This document shows positions 58,597-64,000 of a DNA stretch of 64,000 nucleotides, piece by piece. A model generated the notes under the pieces. That model was not told the origin of the DNA. It was given only the letters and a program-made list of their open reading frames with translations, and did not search any database. Source of the stretch: Hydrogenophaga sp. 2FB (GTDB lineage: Bacteria > Pseudomonadota > Gammaproteobacteria > Burkholderiales > Burkholderiaceae_C); assembly GCF_005503365.1 (NCBI RefSeq), contig NZ_SCML01000034.1:1-64000 (forward strand), given 5' to 3'. Position numbers and translations under genes: made by a program. How positions within the stretch are numbered: position 1 is the stretch's first letter; each line of letters begins with the position of its first letter.

Positions 58597-58687
58597 GCTG
58601 ATTGGGATGGTGCCACGGCACCGCAGTTCCCGCCATTCGTCCGCCCTGGATTTCAAGCTAACCTTGGCGTCTGCCATGGAGGAAGTC

Positions 58688-61600
58688 TTGAAGCACAACA
58701 TCACGTCCCGTTCTTTTGTCGCCGCCGCCCTGCTCGCCATTGCCTTGCCGGCGTCCGCGCTGCAGATCGTCAACGTGTCACCCAAGGGCGAGGTCGCCAG
58801 GGTTCGGCAAGTGATCGTCAAGTTCGATGAGGGCGCGGTCGCCTTCGGCGACCCGAAGGCCCCCGCCCCCGTGTCGCTCAGTTGCAGCGACGCGCAGGCC
58901 ACACAGGGCAATGGCCGCTGGGTCAACGAACGCGAATGGGCCTTCGAGTTCGAGAACGATCTGCCGCCCGGCGTGAGTTGCACGGTGCAGGCCAGGAGCG
59001 GCTTCAAGTCGCCCAAGGGCGCGGAGCTGCCCGTTACCCGCAGCACCTTCAACACCGGCGGGCCCTTCGTGCAACAGGTGCGCCCGAGCACCTCGTCGCG
59101 CATCGATGAAGAGCAGTACTTCGTGCTGCGGCTCAACGGCGCGGCCACGGCGGCGAGCGTGCAGTCCAACGTCTGGTGCGCGGTCGAAGGCCTGGGCGAG
59201 CGGGTGCCGGTCCGGCTCATCGACGGCAATGACCGCGCCGCGCTGCTCAAGGCCAACGGCTGGGACAAGCCCGCGGCCAAGGAGCCACAGCGCTATGTGA
59301 CCTTGGCGTGCAACCGGCGCTTCACGCCGGACACCAAGGTCTCCATCGTGTTCGGCAAGGGCGTGGCCACGCCATCGGGCGTGGCCAACACGGTCGAAAA
59401 GCGCTTCGACTTCGAGGTGCGCGAGGCCTTCACCGTGAGCTTCAGCTGCGAGCGCGAGAACGCACAGGCCGCCTGCCTGCCGATCCGCCCGATGACGCTC
59501 AACTTCAGCGCGCCGGTGACGCGCAAGATGGCCGAGGGCATCCGCCTGAAGTCGGACCAGCAGACGCACAAGCCGGTGTTCGACGAGGACAACGCCGACG
59601 GCGACAGCGTGGTCTCGGACCTCTCGTTCAAGCCACCCTTTGCCGAGCAGGCCACGGTCAGCATCGAGCTGCCGAAAAACTTCAAGGACGCGGCGGGCCG
59701 CGAGCCGGCCAATGCCAGCAGCTTTCCGCTGCCGGCGGCCACGGGTCCGATGCCGCCGCTGGCCAAGTTCGCGGCGGCGCCTTTTGGCATCGTCGAGCGT
59801 TTTGCCGAACCCGGTGGCACGCCCCTGCTGCCCGTGACGCTGCGCAACGTGGAAGCCGCGCTGCAGGTGCAAGGCCTCGCACCCGGCCAGGTGAACGACC
59901 TGCAGCCCAGGACCGACGCGGAGATCATTGCCTGGTTCCGCAAGGTGCAGCGCTACAACCAGTTCAACGTCTCGCGCAAACAGGCGCAGGCCGATGTGGC
60001 GGGGCCATTGCCCAAGGTGCTGGAAGACCGTGACAAGCGCTGGGTCGAATCGCGCGCCGTGTCGCTGCTCAAGGGCAAGCCGGGCGTGAAGACGCTGGAC
60101 CTGCCCAAACCCGCGAACAACGACCCGCGCCCGTTCGAGGTCGTGGGCATTCCGCTCACGCCGGGTTTCCACGTGGTCGAGATCGCCTCGCCCGCGCTGG
60201 GCGGCGCGCTGCTGGACGCGCGCTATGGCGGTTCGCGCACGATGTTCGTGCGCACCTCGGCGCTGGTGACCAACCTGGGCGTGCATTTCAAGCTCGGCCG
60301 CGAGAACGCGTTGGCCTGGGTGACGACGCTGGACAAGGGCAAGCCGGCCGCGGGCGCTTTCGTGCGCGTGTCCGATTGCCGAGGCAAGGAGGTAGCGAGC
60401 GGCACCACCAACGCACAAGGCGTGGTGAACCTCAAGGACGTACCGCCGCAGGCGCCGAGCTGCAACAGCGAGGACGGTGAAAGCTCGCAGGCCTATTTCG
60501 TCAGCGCGCGCCTGAAAGACGGCGCCACGGAAGACATGGCCTTCACCTGGAGCGACTGGTACCGAGGCATCGAACCCTGGCGCTTCAACGTGCCGACCAG
60601 CCGCGAAGCCCGCCCGGACGAGCGCGCCCACACGATCTTCGACCGCACCTTGCTGCGCGCGGGCGAAACGGTGTCGATGAAGCACCTGATCCGCACCGAA
60701 ACCAGCAAGGGCTTTGGCCTGCCCGAGACGCTGCCCGACACCCTGGTGGTCACGCACACCGGCAGCGGCCAGCAGTTCACGCAACCCGTGGCCTGGCGCA
60801 AGACCGCCACCGGCGGGCAAAGCGCCGAGAACACATTCGCCATTCCGAGCGGCGCGAAACTGGGCAGCTACGAGGTCACGCTCAAGAGCCCCGACGAGCG
60901 CGAGCGCCAGTACAGCACCGGCGCGTTCCGCGTGGAAGAGTTCCGCCTGCCGGTGCTTGAAGGGCGCATCGCACCGCAGGAGAAAAAAGCGCTGATCAAC
61001 GTGCAGGCCGTGCCCGCGCAGCTGCAGGTCAGTTATGTGTCGGGCGGCGGCGCGGCCAACCTGCCGGTACGCGTGTCGGCGCTGGTGCGCAACAAGAGCC
61101 TGAGCTACAGCGACTTCGACACCTTCAGCTTCCAGCCGCCGCGCGCCACCGACGCGCAAGGCGATGAAGACGGCGAGGAAGAGGCTAGCGCGTCGCAGGA
61201 CCAGCGCGTGATCGCCGACAAGCTGCCCGTCACGCTGGACCGCAACGGCGCGGGCAAGGTCACCATCGACAACGTCCCGCGCTCGCCGCAGCCGCAGGAA
61301 CTGCTGCTCGAAGCCAGCTACGCCGATCCGAACGGCGAGGTGCAGACACTGCGCAGCGTCTCCACCGTGTGGCCGGCGAACGTGGTCGCGGGCATCAAGA
61401 CCGAGGGCTGGGTGTCGGCGAGCCAGAAGATCCGGTTCCAGGCGCTGGCGCTGGATCTCACGGGCAAGCCCGCCGCCGGCATCGCGCTGGAGGTGAAGGC
61501 CGTGGCCCGCATCACCACCACCAGCCGCAAGCGCATGGTGGGCGGCTTCTACACCTACGACAACCAGTCGCAAACCAAGGACCTGGGTTCCGTGTGCAGC

Positions 61601-64000
61601 GGCAAGAGCGACGCGCGCGGCCTGTTGTTGTGCGAGACCTCCCTGGGTGAACCGGGCGAGGTGGAACTCATCGTGACCGCCCAGGACGCGGCGGGCCAGA
61701 GCATCCAGGCCGCGAGTTCGGTGTACGTGACGCGCCAGGGCGAGCTCTGGTTCGGCGGCGAGAACCACGACCGCATCGACCTGCTGCCCGAGAAGAAGAC
61801 CTACCAGCCCGGCGAGACCGCGAAGTTCCAGGTGCGCATGCCGTTCCGCTTCGCCACCGCGCTGCTGACGGTGGAGCGCGAAGGCATCCTCGAATCGCAG
61901 GTGGTGCAGCTCAACGGGCAGGACCCGACCGTGCAGCTCAAGATCCAGGAGGGCTGGGGGCCCAACGTGTACGTGAGCGTGCTGGCCTTGCGCGGCCGCT
62001 TGCGCGAGGTGCCGTGGTACTCGTTCTTCACCTGGGGCTACAAGGCGCCGCGCGAGTGGTGGACGTCGTTCTGGTATGAGGGCCGCGAGTACGTGGCACC
62101 GACGGCGCTGGTGGACCTGAGCAAACCTGCCTTCCGTTTGGGTCTCGCCGAGATCCGCGTCGGCACGCAGGCGCACCAGCTCGACGTGAGCGTGAAGGCC
62201 GACCAGGAAAGTTACCCGGTGCGCGGGCAAGCCAGGGTCACCATCGCCGCCAAGCTGCCCAACGGCCAGCCCGCCGCGAACGCGGAAGTGGCGCTCGCCG
62301 CCGTCGATCAGGCGCTGCTGGAACTCATGCCCAACCGCAGCTGGAACCTGCTCGAGGCCATGCTGCAGCAACGTGCCTGGGGCGTGGAGACGTCCACCGC
62401 GCAGATGGAAATCATCGGCCGGCGGCACTATGGCCGCAAAGCCGTACCCGCCGGCGGTGGCGGTGGCAAGAGCGGCGCGCGCGAGCTGCTCGACACGCTG
62501 CTGCTGTGGAACCCCAAGGTGGTGCTGGACGCGAAAGGCCAGGCCGTGGTGACGGTGCCGCTCAACGACGCGCTCACCACCTTCCAGATCGTCGCCGTGG
62601 CCGACATGGGCACGGGCCTCTTCGGCACCGGGCAGGCCAGCGTGCGCTCCACGCAAGACCTGCAGATCATCAGCGGCCTGCCCCCGCTGGTGCGCGAAGA
62701 CGACCAGTTCCGCGCGCAACTCACGCTGCGCAACACCACGCAGAAGGCGATGAAGGTGGAAGTGGCGCCACGCGCCACCTTGCTGGAGCTCAAGCCGCAG
62801 ACGGTGGACATTCCCGCCGGTGAAGCGCGCGAAGTCGCGTGGACGGTGACCGCGCCCGCACAGCTCGCGCAGACGCGCGCCGAGGCCATCCTGTGGGAGA
62901 TCGAAGCCAAAGACACGCTGGGCGGCGCGAAAGACGCGCTGAAGGCACGCCAACGCATCGTGCCCGCCGTACCGCTGACGGTGCAGCAAGCCACGCTGGT
63001 GCAGGTCGATGGCGCGTTCAACCTCGACGTGGCCGCGCCCGCTGGTGCGCTGCCGGGCCGGGGCGGCCTGAAGCTCGCGCTGCAGCCCAAGCTGGCCGAA
63101 GGCCTGCCGGGCGTGCGCGACTGGTTCGCCAACTATCCCTTCGTCTGCCTGGAGCAGAAGACCAGCAAGGCGGTCGGCCTGCGCGATGCGACGCTGTGGC
63201 AAGGCGTGGTGGCGCAATTGCCCAACTACCTCGACGCGGACGGCCTGGCCAACTACTTCCCGCCGCGCGAAGGCGATGGCAACCGGGGCAGCGACATCCT
63301 CACCGCCTACCTGCTCGCGGCGACGCACGAAGCGTCGACGATCAACCCCGCCTTCGCCATGCCCGACGACGTGCGCGCGCCGATGGAGCGCGGCCTGATC
63401 GGATTTGTCGAAGGCCGCATCACGCGCGAGTTCTGGAGCCCGCGCAAGGACCTGGACGTGCGCAAGCTCGCGGCCATCGAAGCCCTGTCGCGCTACGGCA
63501 AGGCGCAGGGCCGCATGCTGGGCAGCGTGACACTCGCGCCCAACCAGTGGCCCACCAGCGCGGTGATCGACTGGGTCAACATCTTGAAGCGCGTGACCGA
63601 CGTGCCGCAGCGCGAACAGCGCCTGGCCGAGGCCATGCAGGTGCTGCGCGCGCGCCTGAGCTCTCAGGGCACCAAGCTCGTGTTCAGCACCGAGCGCGAC
63701 GACTACTGGTGGTGGCTCATGGCCAACGGCGACGTCAACAGCGCGCGCCTGCTGCTGACCGTGATGGACGACCCGGCCTGGCAGGACGACATGGGCCGGC
63801 TGGCCAGCGGCTTCATCGGCCGCCAACAGAACGGCGCCTGGCACACGACCACCGCCAACCTCTGGGGCGGCCTGGCGCTGGAGAAGTTCTCCGCCAGGTT
63901 CGAAGCCACGCCGGTGGCCGGTGTGACGCGCGCCACCCTGGGCACGGGCACGGCCGCCATCGACTGGGCCAAGGTCGATCGCGTGAAGACCAGCGATGCG
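58688..64000 (+). CDS. Bacterial alpha-2-macroglobulin family protein, 3' incomplete
   Basis: Open to the window end in one frame (1771 codons). Signal peptide from TTG 58688 (reads MKHNITSRSFVAAALLAIAL, cleaved after PASA); GGAGGAAG sits at 58678-58685 with ideal spacing, so I prefer TTG 58688 to ATG 58676 (MEEVL...). Macroglobulin-like domains run through the first 1100 residues. The thioester CLEQ is intact (Cys1487), followed by an alpha/alpha-toroid. There is no lipobox, so it is a soluble periplasmic protein unlike E. coli YfhM. It likely traps invading proteases, and a PbpC gene commonly follows this one. Confidence 0.9.
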   Translation, partial: MKHNITSRSFVAAALLAIALPASALQIVNVSPKGEVARVRQVIVKFDEGAVAFGDPKAPAPVSLSCSDAQATQGNGRWVNEREWAFEFENDLPPGVSCTVQARSGFKSPKGAELPVTRSTFNTGGPFVQQVRPSTSSRIDEEQYFVLRLNGAATAASVQSNVWCAVEGLGERVPVRLIDGNDRAALLKANGWDKPAAKEPQRYVTLACNRRFTPDTKVSIVFGKGVATPSGVANTVEKRFDFEVREAFTVSFSCERENAQAACLPIRPMTLNFSAPVTRKMAEGIRLKSDQQTHKPVFDEDNADGDSVVSDLSFKPPFAEQATVSIELPKNFKDAAGREPANASSFPLPAATGPMPPLAKFAAAPFGIVERFAEPGGTPLLPVTLRNVEAALQVQGLAPGQVNDLQPRTDAEIIAWFRKVQRYNQFNVSRKQAQADVAGPLPKVLEDRDKRWVESRAVSLLKGKPGVKTLDLPKPANNDPRPFEVVGIPLTPGFHVVEIASPALGGALLDARYGGSRTMFVRTSALVTNLGVHFKLGRENALAWVTTLDKGKPAAGAFVRVSDCRGKEVASGTTNAQGVVNLKDVPPQAPSCNSEDGESSQAYFVSARLKDGATEDMAFTWSDWYRGIEPWRFNVPTSREARPDERAHTIFDRTLLRAGETVSMKHLIRTETSKGFGLPETLPDTLVVTHTGSGQQFTQPVAWRKTATGGQSAENTFAIPSGAKLGSYEVTLKSPDERERQYSTGAFRVEEFRLPVLEGRIAPQEKKALINVQAVPAQLQVSYVSGGGAANLPVRVSALVRNKSLSYSDFDTFSFQPPRATDAQGDEDGEEEASASQDQRVIADKLPVTLDRNGAGKVTIDNVPRSPQPQELLLEASYADPNGEVQTLRSVSTVWPANVVAGIKTEGWVSASQKIRFQALALDLTGKPAAGIALEVKAVARITTTSRKRMVGGFYTYDNQSQTKDLGSVCSGKSDARGLLLCETSLGEPGEVELIVTAQDAAGQSIQAASSVYVTRQGELWFGGENHDRIDLLPEKKTYQPGETAKFQVRMPFRFATALLTVEREGILESQVVQLNGQDPTVQLKIQEGWGPNVYVSVLALRGRLREVPWYSFFTWGYKAPREWWTSFWYEGREYVAPTALVDLSKPAFRLGLAEIRVGTQAHQLDVSVKADQESYPVRGQARVTIAAKLPNGQPAANAEVALAAVDQALLELMPNRSWNLLEAMLQQRAWGVETSTAQMEIIGRRHYGRKAVPAGGGGGKSGARELLDTLLLWNPKVVLDAKGQAVVTVPLNDALTTFQIVAVADMGTGLFGTGQASVRSTQDLQIISGLPPLVREDDQFRAQLTLRNTTQKAMKVEVAPRATLLELKPQTVDIPAGEAREVAWTVTAPAQLAQTRAEAILWEIEAKDTLGGAKDALKARQRIVPAVPLTVQQATLVQVDGAFNLDVAAPAGALPGRGGLKLALQPKLAEGLPGVRDWFANYPFVCLEQKTSKAVGLRDATLWQGVVAQLPNYLDADGLANYFPPREGDGNRGSDILTAYLLAATHEASTINPAFAMPDDVRAPMERGLIGFVEGRITREFWSPRKDLDVRKLAAIEALSRYGKAQGRMLGSVTLAPNQWPTSAVIDWVNILKRVTDVPQREQRLAEAMQVLRARLSSQGTKLVFSTERDDYWWWLMANGDVNSARLLLTVMDDPAWQDDMGRLASGFIGRQQNGAWHTTTANLWGGLALEKFSARFEATPVAGVTRATLGTGTAAIDWAKVDRVKTSDA

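Noticed and set aside
58778-63844. 1688-residue open frame on the minus strand
   Set aside because: It is antisense to the alpha-2-macroglobulin gene, is rich in His, Arg and Ala without domains, and arises from GC-rich third positions.

Overview
This is a gene-dense, GC-rich stretch of bacterial chromosome. Gene content and order point to a betaproteobacterium of the Burkholderiales, most likely Comamonadaceae (a Hydrogenophaga- or Acidovorax-like organism). Signs are the number of Bug/TctC-type solute-binding proteins, CaiB-type CoA transferases and paired acyl-CoA dehydrogenases, the argH-algZ-algR order, and several hairpin-forming intergenic repeats of the kind common in that family. I saw no insertion sequence, prophage, CRISPR array, tRNA or rRNA. 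About 57 protein genes are supported; one at each end is incomplete.

Region by region. 1-1.3 kb: livH and a truncated livM, with a perfect inverted repeat at the very start of the window that looks like an assembly fold-back. 1.6-8.5 kb: a cell-envelope and division block (rarA, lolA, ftsK, a Crp/Fnr regulator, divergent trxB) with the same order as the enterobacterial trxB-lrp-ftsK-lolA-rarA block but a Crp-type protein in the place of lrp, then rpmB-rpmG. 8.5-14.4 kb: fatty-acid desaturase, an RsmB-like RNA methyltransferase, prfC, purN, yceH. 14.5-19.5 kb: two acyl-CoA dehydrogenases (PimC/PimD-like pair), a cyclic-nucleotide-binding/CPBP membrane-protease fusion, and a coupled methyltransferase-acyltransferase pair. 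19.5-23.7 kb: LysR regulator divergent from a CoA transferase, HMG-CoA-lyase-like and Bug-protein operon, probably catabolism of an unidentified organic acid. 23.7-29.1 kb: HNH endonuclease, ribF, ileS, lspA. 29.1-34.8 kb: Na/Pi cotransporter with PhoU domain, class V aminotransferase, a VapBC-type toxin-antitoxin pair with a readable promoter and operator, quinone oxidoreductase, EamA transporter.

34.8-45 kb: chemoreceptor, dodecin, then a six-gene minus-strand run (spermidine-synthase-like, GspE-like ATPase, tctB, tctA, EamA, atypical SDR), MscS channel, and a 322-bp gap filled by two inverted hairpin repeats. 45-51.6 kb: DNA-deoxyinosine glycosylase, TatD DNase, META-domain lipoprotein, lolD-lolC/E, a conserved protein and recJ. 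51.6-58.3 kb: AlgR/AlgZ-type two-component system divergent from argH, then LysR, enolase-superfamily enzyme and Bug protein. 58.3-64 kb: a small DUF4124 protein and the first 1771 codons of a periplasmic alpha-2-macroglobulin that keeps its CLEQ thioester.

Themes: outer-membrane lipoprotein sorting is spread over the window (lspA, lolA, lolD, lolC/E). Organic-acid uptake and CoA-dependent catabolism is the main accessory theme, with two Bug proteins and one tctBA membrane pair in different places. The points most worth a second look are the hairpin repeat family at 44.7-45.0/51.6 kb, the cNMP-CPBP fusion, active-site substitutions in the SDR and lyase-like enzymes, and the fold-back at position 1.
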